Assembly: GCF_000695685.1 (NCBI RefSeq) | Contig: NZ_JFFR01000009.1 | Coordinates: 62,001 to 126,000 of the forward strand | Length of the DNA stretch: 64,000 bases | Source: Vibrio fortis | Lineage (GTDB): Bacteria; Pseudomonadota; Gammaproteobacteria; Enterobacterales; Vibrionaceae | Reading direction: 5' to 3' | Shown here: one piece after another, positions 1 through 8,280 of the stretch | Numbering within the stretch: position 1 is the first letter of the stretch | How the letters are laid out: the number at the start of each line of letters is the position of its first letter | Notes under the pieces: model-generated | Told to the model about the DNA's origin: nothing | Seen by the model: only the letters and a program-made list of their open reading frames with translations | The model's database searches: none | Translations under genes and position numbers: made by a program

Positions 1-201
1 CTTGTAGAGAAGAAAACGACCCGACAGGAAGTGATTGAGTTGTTGGGTGAACCGAAACAAAAGCTCAATAAAGAGTATTCGGTCTCCTATCTGTATGAGT
101 ACAGTGATCAACTTATCGCTCTGACCTTTCATGAGGATGTGTTGTTGTTCGAAGAAAGAGCTGAAAACGATGGCCGCTATGACTTTAAGTTGGTTAAGTG
201 A
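1..201 (+). CDS. BamE/SmpA-like small protein, 3' end only
   Basis: Open in frame 1 from the first base to a TGA at 199-201; the start lies outside the window. The 66 visible residues contain TTRQEVIELLGEPKQ, followed by a Tyr-rich strand (SVSYLYEYSDQLIALTF). This resembles the 'threshold then glycine-proline turn then beta strand' layout of SmpA/OmlA (BamE-like) lipoproteins, but the lipobox region is missing so the match stays tentative. Short imperfect tandem repeats begin at its last codons and run past the stop. No downstream partner on this strand is close; a terminator hairpin lies about 200 bases after the stop. Confidence 0.6.
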   Translation, partial: LVEKKTTRQEVIELLGEPKQKLNKEYSVSYLYEYSDQLIALTFHEDVLLFEERAENDGRYDFKLVK

Positions 202-267
202 ATTAAGTTGGTTAAGTAAAGGGCCAAATTGGTTAAATAACGGACCTAGCCGGTTAAATGATGGAAC
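187..267 (+). repeat. about four imperfect 18-21 bp tandem repeats
   Basis: Units built on AAGTTGGTTAAGT start near 187, 205, 226 and 247 and decay along the array (AAGTTGGTTAAG, AAGTTGGTTAAG, AAATTGGTTAAA, TAGCCGGTTAAA). The first unit contains the stop codon of the preceding gene, so the array extends from coding into non-coding sequence. Looks like local slippage duplication rather than a mobile repeat. Confidence 0.6.
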
Positions 268-340
268 ATGAAAGTTGGAACAAATCGCGTAAAAACACAA
301 CGTGGACGTTATAAAGTCACGTTCTGCTACTTAATTATAG

Positions 341-604
341 TTATTGGGATTGTTTTAATTCGTTGGACCTATGTGCCCTAATACGTATGCCTAAGAGAAG
401 CGATAATGAAAATTGTCGCTTTTTTTGTTTCTGTTTTCCGATAAATCCCATCAAATTTGAGCGAATTGGTGCATCTTTAACCGCGCGATCGTTTGCTTTT
501 AAAAATGTGATGAAAGTCTCATTAAGTTGTTTATACTTCTCTTCCGGTTTTAAGCCGGTGCTTAGCCAATACAAGCCGTCACATGGATATGTGAATGACC
601 CCAC
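341..604 (-). CDS. doubtful small ORF, unknown product
   Basis: A reverse-strand frame of 87 codons with a GTG start. Its first half (CDGLYWLSTGLKPEEKYKQL onwards) reads like genuine protein, with balanced charged and hydrophobic residues. The second half is Lys/Arg/Ser-rich and passes through the forward-strand terminator at 399-427, which argues against coding there. The frame stays open for 21 more codons upstream without an ATG. It could be a remnant of a larger gene whose 5' part is lost. I do not recognise the family and give it low weight; the overlapping forward frame at 363-638 is even less protein-like. Confidence 0.25.
   Translation of the reverse strand: MGSFTYPCDGLYWLSTGLKPEEKYKQLNETFITFLKANDRAVKDAPIRSNLMGFIGKQKQKKRQFSLSLLLGIRIRAHRSNELKQSQ
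399..427 (+). terminator. rho-independent terminator
   Basis: Stem AGCGATAAT (399-407) pairs with ATTGTCGCT (412-420), one G-U, closed by a GAAA tetraloop and followed by seven to eight T. Probably ends the transcript of the BamE-like gene. Confidence 0.75.
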
Positions 605-788
605 GGACCGGACCAGCTGCGTTCCACTGCTTGTATAAGGTGATCTTACATGAACAATTCGTTGTTACATTCGTTAACGTTGTTAACGCCCTCTTCGCGT
701 AGCGTATTGCTTGCGATTCTTTGTCCTTTTCCTTTGATGTCATTCGCTTGGCTCATGTTCACTCTTTAAAGATTTCTAGGACAATTTT

Positions 789-1997
789 ATGAATATTTTA
801 TTTGGTTTTGTTGGTGTTTTCGCACTAATTGCTTGCGCGTACCTGCTATCTGAGAGCCGTTCGGCGATCAACTGGAAAACGGTAATCCGCGCTTTTCTAC
901 TTCAAATTAGCTTTGCTGCACTAGTGTTGTATTTCCCTTGGGGGCAAATGGCATTAACTAGCTTAAGTAGTGGTGTATCAAGCTTGCTTGGTTTTGCAGA
1001 TGCGGGTATCTCATTCCTATTTGGTGGCCTTGCTACTGAAGGGTTTATTTTCGCAGTGCGTGTACTTCCTATCATTATCTTCTTTAGCGCGCTGATTTCT
1101 GCACTTTACTATCTGGGTGTGATGCAGAAAGTGATTCAAGTTCTGGGTGGTGCCGTTCAAAAATTATTGGGTACCAGTAAAGCAGAGTCTTTGGTCGCAA
1201 CAGGTAACATCTTCCTTTCTCAAGGCGAGTCGCCACTTCTTATTCGTCCTTTCTTAAAATCAATGACTCGTTCAGAGCTATTTGCGGTGATGGCTGGTGG
1301 TATGGCATCGGTCGCGGGTAGCGTGTTAGGGGGTTATGCTGGACTTGGTGTTGAACTTAAGTACCTTATTGCAGCAAGCTTCATGGCCGCGCCGGGTAGT
1401 CTTTTAATGGCTAAAATCATTGTGCCAGAGCTAGGCACACCGAGTGACTACGACAACATTGAACTGGACAAGGCTGATCAGAGCAACGTCATCGACGCGT
1501 TAGCGAGTGGTGCAATGAACGGTATGAAGGTCGCTGTTGCTGTTGGTACTATGCTGATTGCCTTCGTGAGTGTTATCGCAATGGTCAATACAGGCCTTGA
1601 GAGCCTAGGTGAAACGGTTGGCTTTACTGGGATCACGCTACAAGCTGTATTTGGTTACCTATTCTCACCATTGGCTTGGGTTATCGGTATTCCAAGCGAT
1701 GAAGTGCTAATGGCAGGCTCTTACATTGGTCAGAAGATCATTATGAATGAGTTTGTTGCTTTCATCGATTTCGTCGAGAACAAAGCGCTACTTTCAGAAC
1801 ACAGCCAAGTGATCATCACTTTTGCATTGTGTGGCTTTGCGAACATCGGTTCTATTGCGATTCAGTTAGGTTCTATCGGTGTTATCGCTCCTGAGCGTCG
1901 TGCTGAGGTGGCAAACCTTGGTCTTAAAGCGGTTGCAGCAGGCACATTAGCTAACCTAATGAGTGCATGCTTGGCGGGTATCTTTATCTTGCTATAA
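789..1997 (+). CDS. nupC: NupC-family nucleoside:cation symporter
   Basis: 402 residues, the usual size of bacterial concentrative nucleoside transporters. It imports nucleosides across the inner membrane with sodium or proton. The sequence shows repeated hydrophobic helices, the gate-domain region VRVLPIIIFFSALISALYY, the conserved FLSQGESPLLIRPFL segment and, later, the MAGGMASVAGSVLGGY and FALCGFANIGSIAIQLG motifs that line the nucleoside and cation sites in this family. The ATG at 789 is preceded by AGGAC five bases upstream. It stands alone: a terminator hairpin follows at 2074-2115. A CytR/CRP-type control is likely by analogy but I see no clear site. Substrate range cannot be read from sequence. 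Confidence 0.95.
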   Translation: MNILFGFVGVFALIACAYLLSESRSAINWKTVIRAFLLQISFAALVLYFPWGQMALTSLSSGVSSLLGFADAGISFLFGGLATEGFIFAVRVLPIIIFFSALISALYYLGVMQKVIQVLGGAVQKLLGTSKAESLVATGNIFLSQGESPLLIRPFLKSMTRSELFAVMAGGMASVAGSVLGGYAGLGVELKYLIAASFMAAPGSLLMAKIIVPELGTPSDYDNIELDKADQSNVIDALASGAMNGMKVAVAVGTMLIAFVSVIAMVNTGLESLGETVGFTGITLQAVFGYLFSPLAWVIGIPSDEVLMAGSYIGQKIIMNEFVAFIDFVENKALLSEHSQVIITFALCGFANIGSIAIQLGSIGVIAPERRAEVANLGLKAVAAGTLANLMSACLAGIFILL

Positions 1998-2073
1998 CCT
2001 GCGGTTACTCTTTCTCTCGGTTGCCACCTTTATGACGATGCGAGAGCAGTAGAGTAGAACCATATATGTATTT

Positions 2074-2115
2074 AACGGGCACTTGGGGCTTTTCTCCCTA
2101 AGTGCCCGTTTTTTT
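2074..2115 (+). terminator. nupC terminator
   Basis: Perfect 11-bp stem AACGGGCACTT (2074-2084) / AAGTGCCCGTT (2100-2110) followed by a run of seven T. Confidence 0.9.
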
Positions 2116-2251
2116 GTTTTCGTGTTGATTGCTCTGGAAAATTCAGTATCGCTCGTAAGGGGAATAGTGGGGTGAATCCATCTCGTATATACTTCTAATA
2201 TGCGTTGTTCCCAAAGCATTGTTTTATCGCGTTATTTAAGAAAGGCTTTTT

Positions 2252-2524
2252 ATGAAAACAAGAGTATGTGCTGGCTTGCTGGTTGCTATTTCATTAGTAT
2301 CCGCTCTGATTTTTTTGTTGGCTGGTGATAGCCACTTTCCAGTGACGCAATGGCCGAAAGAAGCGTATCTAGGTTTGGTATTTAGTGTTGTTTGGGGAGG
2401 CGGCGTGATGGCGAGTGTTGCTTACGTTTTCTCCGCGATGGTTTTTGTCACGGTAGCGGTGGTGGGTTATGCCATTGGTTACAAGATCGGTAGTTACTTA
2501 CCGACCTCTAGCGATACGAAATAA
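2252..2524 (+). CDS. small inner-membrane protein
   Basis: 90 residues with about three hydrophobic segments: residues 6-24 (signal-like first helix), 39-60 with a GGG turn, and 62-82. No catalytic motif. Its TAA overlaps the ATG of the methyltransferase gene by one base (TAATG), so the two are translationally coupled and probably act in one process or at least are co-expressed. A weak GAAAGG sequence (AAGAAAGGCTTTTT) precedes the ATG. I do not recognise a named family; the coupling is the only clue to function. Confidence 0.75.
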   Translation: MKTRVCAGLLVAISLVSALIFLLAGDSHFPVTQWPKEAYLGLVFSVVWGGGVMASVAYVFSAMVFVTVAVVGYAIGYKIGSYLPTSSDTK

Positions 2525-3132
2525 TGCACTGGTTCGATAGACTCCGAATATATTGGTACCACCGGAAGCAGTCGAAGCGCTGGCCCAAAGATGGCGCGCG
2601 TTCTCTCGGTTGGACCGACCGAGATTCACAACATGCTCGTTTTTCTGCGATTGCTAGTAATGTCGAGTTTGATGGACAGACGGTACTTGATCTTGGTTGC
2701 GGTTATGGCGATTTGTATCCGTTCTTGACGGCACAATACTCGATACCTTTTTATCTTGGGGTTGAGCAGCATACGGCGTTTTATCAGCAGGCGAAAGAGC
2801 GATATCAAAATGCAACCTGTGCCTTTACACGTGGCGATATCAGCACGATTACTTTGAAGCCACATGATGTGGTAGTGGCGAGTGGCTCGTTGAATTACGC
2901 ATCTAAAAACGAACACTATCTGACTTCAATGATCACAAGAATGTATGCGTTGGCGAACAAAACGGTGGTGTTTAATTTGTTAGACAAACATTACTATCCA
3001 GCTCGCCAACTGCTCATCAGCTACCACCCACAAGGGGTTTACCGATTTTGCAAAACGCTCTGTGAAGATGTCACGCTGATCGACGGTTACTGCGATGGTG
3101 ATTTTACGATTGTAATGAACAAAGCGAAGTGA
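2524..3132 (+). CDS. class I SAM-dependent methyltransferase
   Basis: 202 residues. Motif I of the Rossmann methyltransferase fold is plain: TVLDLGCGYGDLYPFL at about residues 51-66, with an acidic residue ending the next strand (YLGVEQH) and a motif IV-like VVVASGSLNY. The substrate cannot be predicted: similar free-standing Vibrio enzymes are annotated only as methyltransferase-domain proteins. The basic, Trp-rich N-terminus (RIYWYHRKQSKRWP) could contact nucleic acid or membrane, which is inference. Overlaps the upstream small membrane gene by one base, so coupled to it. Confidence 0.85.
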   Translation: MHWFDRLRIYWYHRKQSKRWPKDGARSLGWTDRDSQHARFSAIASNVEFDGQTVLDLGCGYGDLYPFLTAQYSIPFYLGVEQHTAFYQQAKERYQNATCAFTRGDISTITLKPHDVVVASGSLNYASKNEHYLTSMITRMYALANKTVVFNLLDKHYYPARQLLISYHPQGVYRFCKTLCEDVTLIDGYCDGDFTIVMNKAK

Positions 3133-3175
3133 AGAGCAAACGGAAATAACGGAAAAGTAATCAACCAATGAAACA

Positions 3176-3200
3176 AACCCAAGCTGAGGATGCTTGGGTT
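3176..3200. terminator. hairpin between convergent genes
   Basis: 9-bp stem AACCCAAGC / GCTTGGGTT (3176-3184, 3192-3200) in the gap between the methyltransferase and the opposing secreted-protein gene. The T tract is better on the minus strand (TTTGTTT), so it may serve mainly the reverse gene. Confidence 0.55.
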
Positions 3201-3242
3201 GATTGTATAGACTTGAGTGCTGAGCGACGGTAAGTCGAGTCC

Positions 3243-4388
3243 TTAGTGCGGCTTGTTCTCCACTAAACCGTAAGGCAGACTTTTGAATACTTCCGGATGC
3301 TTTTGGAAAGTTGGAGCTTCATTCACTTGTTGCCAATCGAGCAGCATAATAGCCAGAACATTTCGATGCTCACCATACTCTAAATCAAAATCACCCGTAA
3401 TGGATGGGATCATACCTTGCTGTTTATCGATAGACGCTTGTATTGCCAGACGAGTCTTCTCTACAACTGGATCATCTTCTAAGCCTGCTAATAAGAAGGT
3501 TAAACCAACCTCGGCTATCACATCTTCCTTGGCACGTAACAGTATTGTGTCTATGTTTTCACGGAAGTAATCGTAAATCCATTGGTGCTCTTTTTCACTG
3601 ACTTGATGTTGGTAGTATTCTGAATCACCAAAAATGATGTGTGTCATTCCATAGATTTTATTACCAAACTGTTGGGTAGAGAGCTTTTTGTCCTGATCGT
3701 CAGGGTAAGCGGATTTGAATGTCTCAACGAACTCATCAACCACATCTTGTTCACCTAACTGACGCAGCCAGTACACTTGATTTGCTAGCTGTGCAGCCCA
3801 AGCTTTTACCATCTCTTCGTTGGTTGCGTACTTAGAAAAATCGTAGCGGCGAATAACTTCTCTTAGTTTGGCATCGTTTTTATGTTCTAACCCATACTCG
3901 TTGGCGCGAGCCATTGATCCGAGTAGATCAACTCCTAAGAATAGATATTCTGGCATATGCTTAGTGATGTTGTAGCGACGAACGCTACGCTCATCTTCTT
4001 CATCAACATATGACGCAATGCGCTTTTCAGAGTAGAGCACAATTTGTTCTTGGGTATAAACCTCATTAGAAAGTCTGCTCAGCTTACTGGCAACGCGTGC
4101 CATGTCACTCCAAACTGCGGCAGCGTATTTTTCATCTTCGGTTTGTCGGAACATACGAACACCATAGTGTCCTTCTTTAAACGCAGGTAGGGTGTAAAGT
4201 TGGCTTTCGTATGTGTTTCGAATGATATCGGCAGAAGCTTTGAAGCTTTGTTGTTGTGATGAGTTGTGTTTGCTTAGGGCGGCATTTTGTTGCGTTGTAC
4301 TCTCAACTGTTGCATTAGATTGCGCATATGCGCCAGCAATAGCGGAGGTCGATAGCAAAATACAGAGTGTTATTGTTTTTAGCTTCAT
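3243..4388 (-). CDS. secreted alpha-helical protein, DUF3541-like
   Basis: I start it at the ATG at 4388, which gives 381 residues with a clean signal peptide (MKLKTITLCILLSTSAIAGAYA) and predicted cleavage after AYA. The 36-codon longer version would place a second hydrophobic stretch before it. The mature part is helical, rich in charged residues, and lacks lipobox, membrane spans or recognisable catalytic motifs. It resembles Vibrio proteins grouped as DUF3541, judged from memory of the family's layout. Location is presumably periplasm. Function unknown. It faces the methyltransferase tail to tail and the GGDEF gene head to head across a 312-bp gap with repeated TTTATTG motifs. Confidence 0.7.
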   Translation of the reverse strand: MKLKTITLCILLSTSAIAGAYAQSNATVESTTQQNAALSKHNSSQQQSFKASADIIRNTYESQLYTLPAFKEGHYGVRMFRQTEDEKYAAAVWSDMARVASKLSRLSNEVYTQEQIVLYSEKRIASYVDEEDERSVRRYNITKHMPEYLFLGVDLLGSMARANEYGLEHKNDAKLREVIRRYDFSKYATNEEMVKAWAAQLANQVYWLRQLGEQDVVDEFVETFKSAYPDDQDKKLSTQQFGNKIYGMTHIIFGDSEYYQHQVSEKEHQWIYDYFRENIDTILLRAKEDVIAEVGLTFLLAGLEDDPVVEKTRLAIQASIDKQQGMIPSITGDFDLEYGEHRNVLAIMLLDWQQVNEAPTFQKHPEVFKSLPYGLVENKPH

Positions 4389-4700
4389 ATCAAAGGTACC
4401 GAGCAGAGGGAGAGAGCTCAAAAATAGCACTGAGCTATATAGTGAATGTAAGTGTTTGGTCAGCTTGTTGTTATTTTTATAGCTCAAGAAAACCATTTAA
4501 AGCAAAGTGATAATTTCAATAAATGTTTATTGGTGATGAAAAGCTCACTATTCGCATGCGGTTTTTGCAAGTTATAGATTTTTGGCCTGTTAACTGCATA
4601 CTAATAGACAAACTAAAGCAAAAAGTAGTGATTGATGTTTATTGAGCCTTATTTCTTGGCAATAAACATCCAATAATAGACAGAGCAGGGGGAACGAATT
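4389..4700. promoter_or_regulatory. divergent promoter region with repeated TTTATTG half-sites
   Basis: Between the DUF3541-like gene and the CHASE-GGDEF gene. It holds a palindrome CAATAAA-TG-TTTATTG (4517-4532) and an inverted repeat with 11-bp perfect arms GATGTTTATTG (4635-4645) / CAATAAACATC (4661-4671) just upstream of the GGDEF ribosome site. Shared core ATGTTTATTG occurs three times, suggesting an operator for an unidentified dimeric regulator; the second pair could alternatively fold in the mRNA leader. Confidence 0.45.
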
Positions 4701-6053
4701 ATGACGAATCGTTCAAGTAAGCAGTGGTCTGCCAGGATATTATCTTGTTTATTTTTGCTAACGACCATCAGTGCGGTCGAATTTTTTCATCAAAAGCAGA
4801 TCACTTTCTTAAAGAACGAAGCCTTTGCAGAGGCTCAAAAACAACTAGCCGTCGTACGGTCACGCATTGAAGCGGTGATCGTGACCGATATGTACCTTCT
4901 TAACGGTATGTCCACTCAAGTCGCTATTGCCCCCCAAGGCAGTGTTGAGGAGTGGAACAAGATTGCAGATAGCATTATTCAAGATGGTTCTCATATCCAA
5001 TTGATAGGACTGGCACAAAACGATGTGCTCAGCTTCGTATACCCGATGGAAGGTAACGAAAGCATCCTAGGCATTGATTATCGAGACCATCCAGAACAGT
5101 GGCTTTCGGTTGTTTTAGCTCGTCAACTTGGAAAAACCTTCATCTCTGGCCCCGTAGAACTCTTCCAGGGTGGTTGGGCACTGATCACTCGAACTCCCAT
5201 CTTTATGGACCCTCCCTTTAATCGAGAGTATTGGGGAGTATCAAGCGCGGTTATCAGTTTGGAATCCTTATTAAAAGATGCCGGTGCTGAGCAGTTGGAG
5301 AGTCGTTATCATTTTGCTATCCGAGGCTTCAATAGCGCGGGAAAAGATGGTGATGTTTTCTATGGTGATGAGAGCGTCTTTGAATCCGCATTTGCTACTG
5401 AAATGGCGAACTTCCCATATGGCGGCTGGTTTTTAGCTCTGTCAGGTGAAGAGAAGGTACTGATGGATGTGTCATGGATACGTATAAACATTATGCGTAT
5501 TATCGGCTATTCCGTACTGCTTTTGCTCTCGCTAGCCTTTTTTACTATCTATCGTCTCTATACCGTCGCTCACGGGCGCGCAATGCACGATGAACTGACG
5601 ATGTTGCCGAACAGACGTTATTTCATGTACAGCCTTAAAATGGCTTTCAGATATGCTAAGAGTAGTGGCTCAGAACGTTTTTCGGTAATGAATATTGACC
5701 TCGATGGCTTTAAGTCAATTAATGATACCTATGGGCATGCTGCAGGCGATAAGGTACTGGTTGAGGTTTCAAAGCGTATTCGTACTGTACTTCGTAGCTC
5801 TGATATCGTGGCACGCATGGGGGGCGATGAGTTCCTGATTTTACTGCCACGAGTGCATGATGATCAGAACCTACTCTCAATTCGAAGCAAACTAGAGCGA
5901 GATATCTGTCTGAGACCTGTCGAATTCGATGGGCAGGAGATTGCTCTAAATGCCAGTATCGGCTGGGTAGCGTACACCGAGGCGTTTAATGATGTCGATG
6001 AGCTACTAAAAGCCGCTGATGAAAAAATGTACCAGAGAAAGCGCGCAAGTTAA
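4701..6053 (+). CDS. membrane diguanylate cyclase with CHASE sensor
   Basis: 450 residues, predicted to make c-di-GMP from two GTP. Layout: membrane helix at about 11-28, an extracytoplasmic CHASE domain at about 45-225 (recognisable by SFVYPMEGNE, LGIDYRDHPEQW and the SGPVELFQGGWALITRTPIF region), a second helix at about 255-285, then a GGDEF domain. The active-site motif is intact GGDEF at residues 374-378, and the inhibitory RxxD site is present (RSSD, five residues before). Ligands of CHASE domains are small organic molecules in other systems; here the ligand is unknown. ATG preceded by GCAGGGGGAACG, a strong ribosome site. Monocistronic. Confidence 0.92.
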   Translation: MTNRSSKQWSARILSCLFLLTTISAVEFFHQKQITFLKNEAFAEAQKQLAVVRSRIEAVIVTDMYLLNGMSTQVAIAPQGSVEEWNKIADSIIQDGSHIQLIGLAQNDVLSFVYPMEGNESILGIDYRDHPEQWLSVVLARQLGKTFISGPVELFQGGWALITRTPIFMDPPFNREYWGVSSAVISLESLLKDAGAEQLESRYHFAIRGFNSAGKDGDVFYGDESVFESAFATEMANFPYGGWFLALSGEEKVLMDVSWIRINIMRIIGYSVLLLLSLAFFTIYRLYTVAHGRAMHDELTMLPNRRYFMYSLKMAFRYAKSSGSERFSVMNIDLDGFKSINDTYGHAAGDKVLVEVSKRIRTVLRSSDIVARMGGDEFLILLPRVHDDQNLLSIRSKLERDICLRPVEFDGQEIALNASIGWVAYTEAFNDVDELLKAADEKMYQRKRAS

Positions 6054-6203
6054 TACAAGTCGAATTAGAATTTAGTTGCTGAATTGGGTTAAAAGCCTCA
6101 GAATACCGCGCTTCGTAACGCGATGTTGGTCACGATTTAGCGTTACACAGCCCATGCGAACCTCGCACTGAGCTTACCTTTTCGTTAACTGAGACATTAT
6201 TCT

Positions 6204-7805
6204 ATGAGTTTTACCTCCCTAGGCCTTTCTGCTCCTATTCTAAAAGCGATTGAAGCACAAGGTTATGACAAGCCATCACCTATCCAAGAAAAGGCGATTC
6301 CAGCCGTTTTGAAGGGAAAGGATGTGATGGCAGCCGCTCAAACTGGTACAGGTAAAACAGCTGGCTTCACGCTCCCTATCCTTGAGCTTCTTTCTAAAGG
6401 CCCACGCGTGCGCGCTAATCAAGTACGAGCTTTGGTTTTGACACCGACTCGCGAGTTGGCTGCACAGGTCAACGGTAGTGTTGTGAAATATGGCATCAAC
6501 CTACCTTTGAACTCATCGGTAGTATTTGGTGGCGTGAAGATTAATCCGCAAATGCAGAAGCTGCGCAAAGGTAGCGATGTATTGGTTGCAACACCGGGTC
6601 GCTTGCTTGATCTTTATAACCAAAATGCAGTGCGTTTTGATCAGCTAGAAATCTTGGTATTAGATGAAGCTGACCGAATGCTAGACATGGGTTTCATCCG
6701 TGATATTCGCAAGATCTTAGCTTTCTTGCCTAAGAAGCGTCAAAACCTACTGTTCTCAGCAACATTCTCAGATGAAATTCGCAGCCTAGCAAAAGGGCTT
6801 GTGAATAACCCTGTCGAGATCTCAGTAAATCCAGCGAACTCGACGGCGAAAACGGTAGAGCAGAGCATTTATCCTGCCGACAAGAAAAAGAAAGCGCCAA
6901 TGCTAGCCAAGCTCATTAAAGATAATGATTGGCAGCAGGTTCTGGTGTTTAGCAAAACAAAACATGGAGCAAACAAACTGGCTCGTTTTCTTGGCGACCA
7001 AGGTATTACTGCGGCGCCAATCCATGGCAACAAGAGCCAAGGTGCGCGTACAAAAGCGTTAGAAAACTTTAAGACAGGCCAGGTGAGAGTCTTGGTTGCA
7101 ACGGATATTGCTGCACGTGGTATTGATATTCCTCAACTACCTCAAGTGGTCAACTTCGACCTTCCTCATGTCTCTGAGGACTATGTACACCGTATAGGAC
7201 GCACAGGCCGTGCGGGTGAGGTAGGTAAGGCTATTTCTTTAGTGTGTGCAGATGAAGCTTCAGAGCTATTTGGTATCGAGCGCCTTATCCAGCAAGTTCT
7301 AGAGCGTCGTGAGCTAGAAGGCTTCAGCCCAGTAAACAAATTGCCAGAATCTAAGTTGGATACGCGTCCGATTAAGCCTAAGAAACCGAAAAAGCCTAAG
7401 AAGCCAAAGACAGAGCATTCGGATGGCCAACGTTCATCTGACAATGCTCGTGGTCATAAGCCCGTGGGTAAGAACAAACGCCATGCGCCTGGCACAGGCC
7501 CTGCACCTAAACGTCAGCCGGATGCAGCTCATAGAGCGCAAGGTGGTGATGATGCTTCTGTTAAGAACAATGGGAGCAACTTTAAGCGTGGCAAAGGCAA
7601 GAAGCCGGCGAATGGTACGGGTTCAAACTCGAAGCCTGTAGGGAGCGGAAAGAAGCCATCATCTGCGAAACGCAGCGGTGGTAAATCTAACCAAGCGGGT
7701 CAAAGTAAATCGGGTTATGGCTCAAGCTATGGTCCTAAGGGATCAGCAGGTAAATCGAATACAGGTAGTCGCAGCAAGCCAAAGTCTGGAACTAACACCA
7801 GGTAA
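6204..7805 (+). CDS. rhlE: DEAD-box ATP-dependent RNA helicase RhlE
   Basis: 533 residues. The helicase core occupies about residues 1-380: Q motif near [10 protein letters not shown], Walker A AQTGTGKT (45-52), [22 protein letters not shown], then the second RecA domain with ARGIDIP and HRIGRTGR. The C-terminal 150 residues are low complexity and very basic (repeated KKPKKPK, Gly/Ser/Lys-rich), the kind of tail that tethers RhlE-type helicases to RNA. Expected role is ribosome assembly and RNA turnover at low temperature. A strong terminator follows, and a Qrr gene begins 330 bases downstream on the same strand. Confidence 0.95.
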   Translation: MSFTSLGLSAPILKAIEAQGYDKPSPIQEKAIPAVLKGKDVMAAAQTGTGKTAGFTLPILELLSKGPRVRANQVRALVLTPTRELAAQVNGSVVKYGINLPLNSSVVFGGVKINPQMQKLRKGSDVLVATPGRLLDLYNQNAVRFDQLEILVLDEADRMLDMGFIRDIRKILAFLPKKRQNLLFSATFSDEIRSLAKGLVNNPVEISVNPANSTAKTVEQSIYPADKKKKAPMLAKLIKDNDWQQVLVFSKTKHGANKLARFLGDQGITAAPIHGNKSQGARTKALENFKTGQVRVLVATDIAARGIDIPQLPQVVNFDLPHVSEDYVHRIGRTGRAGEVGKAISLVCADEASELFGIERLIQQVLERRELEGFSPVNKLPESKLDTRPIKPKKPKKPKKPKTEHSDGQRSSDNARGHKPVGKNKRHAPGTGPAPKRQPDAAHRAQGGDDASVKNNGSNFKRGKGKKPANGTGSNSKPVGSGKKPSSAKRSGGKSNQAGQSKSGYGSSYGPKGSAGKSNTGSRSKPKSGTNTR

Positions 7806-7844
7806 TAAGCTCGCAAACAGCCTGTCGCTGCCCTAACAAACAAG

Positions 7845-7881
7845 AACGCAAACTGATTTAATCATGTTTGCGTTTTTTTTT
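7845..7881 (+). terminator. rhlE terminator
   Basis: 9-bp stem AACGCAAAC (7845-7853) / GTTTGCGTT (7866-7874) followed by nine T. Confidence 0.9.
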
Positions 7882-8023
7882 GGTCGCTAGAGAATAGGCT
7901 TTTCTTTCAATATATTACGTATTGTTTATGAATTTTGAAGTTGGTGAGCGTTGAAAAGCTGTTTAAAGAGTGTTTATTGGTTCTCAGTAATAACAACATA
8001 ATCACTAGCGTTATTAGCATTGG

Positions 8024-8056
8024 TTGCAAAATGCAATTTCAAATTGCAAATTACGA
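8024..8056 (+). promoter_or_regulatory. LuxO-type activator sites of the first qrr gene
   Basis: TTGCAAAATGCAA at 8024-8036 matches the Vibrio LuxO site TTGCAWWWTGCAA perfectly. A second half-matching copy begins at 8044 (TTGCAAATTAC). They sit about 75-110 bases upstream of the predicted start, the usual place for a sigma-54 enhancer site. Confidence 0.85.
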
Positions 8057-8110
8057 AGTCATAAACGACCAATAAGTGTGCTGATGCGTAGTAAAATGGG
8101 GTTTTAAAAG

Positions 8111-8127
8111 TTGGCACGCATAGTGCA
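8111..8127 (+). promoter_or_regulatory. sigma-54 promoter of the first qrr gene
   Basis: TTGGCAC-GCATA-GTGCA. The invariant GG (8113-8114) and GC (8125-8126) are exactly ten bases apart, as in the -24/-12 consensus. Confidence 0.88.
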
Positions 8128-8137
8128 TTAGTATAGA

Positions 8138-8246
8138 TGACCCTTCTTAAGCCGAGGGTCACCTAGCCAACTGACGTTGTTAGTGAACCTTTATTGTTCA
8201 CACAAAATATATAGCCAATCACGTTTATTGTGGTTGGTTTTTTTTT
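8138..8246 (+). ncRNA. qrr: Qrr quorum regulatory small RNA (copy A)
   Basis: About 109 nt from the predicted +1 (TGACCC...) to the T run. Qrr RNAs pair with mRNAs such as the luxR/hapR-type master regulator and aphA with the help of Hfq. Seen here: a first stem-loop TGACCC...GGGTCA (full length, unlike the shortened Qrr1 form), the hallmark pairing region CTGACGTTGTTAGTGAAC, a second hairpin GTGAAC/GTTCAC, and a terminator stem CCAATCAC (8215-8222) / GTGGTTGG (8230-8237) with nine T. The sigma-54 promoter and LuxO site lie directly upstream, so transcription should require LuxO-phosphate at low cell density. The number (Qrr2-5) cannot be assigned from sequence alone. Confidence 0.93.
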
Positions 8247-8280
8247 GCCTGCAATTTCTAAGTTGATGCTTTGGCAATGA

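Larger units (their letters stand above)
202..788. other. 587-bp stretch with one hairpin and a doubtful reading frame
   Basis: Apart from the tandem repeats, a terminator at 399-427 and the doubtful reverse frame at 341-604, nothing convincing is present. The last 150 bases precede nupC and should hold its promoter. A direct repeat GTTAACGTTGTTAACG at about 673-688 could be an operator, but I cannot tie it to a regulator. Confidence 0.5.

Noticed and set aside
363..638. 91-codon forward frame before nupC
   Set aside because: Crosses the terminator at 399-427 and has poor composition; no ribosome site.
7974..8162. 62-codon reverse frame over the first Qrr promoter and RNA
   Set aside because: Its start codons fall inside the Qrr first stem-loop and it reads through the LuxO sites. 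The similar frame at 15569-15775 exists only because the RNA and promoter are conserved, so neither is a gene.
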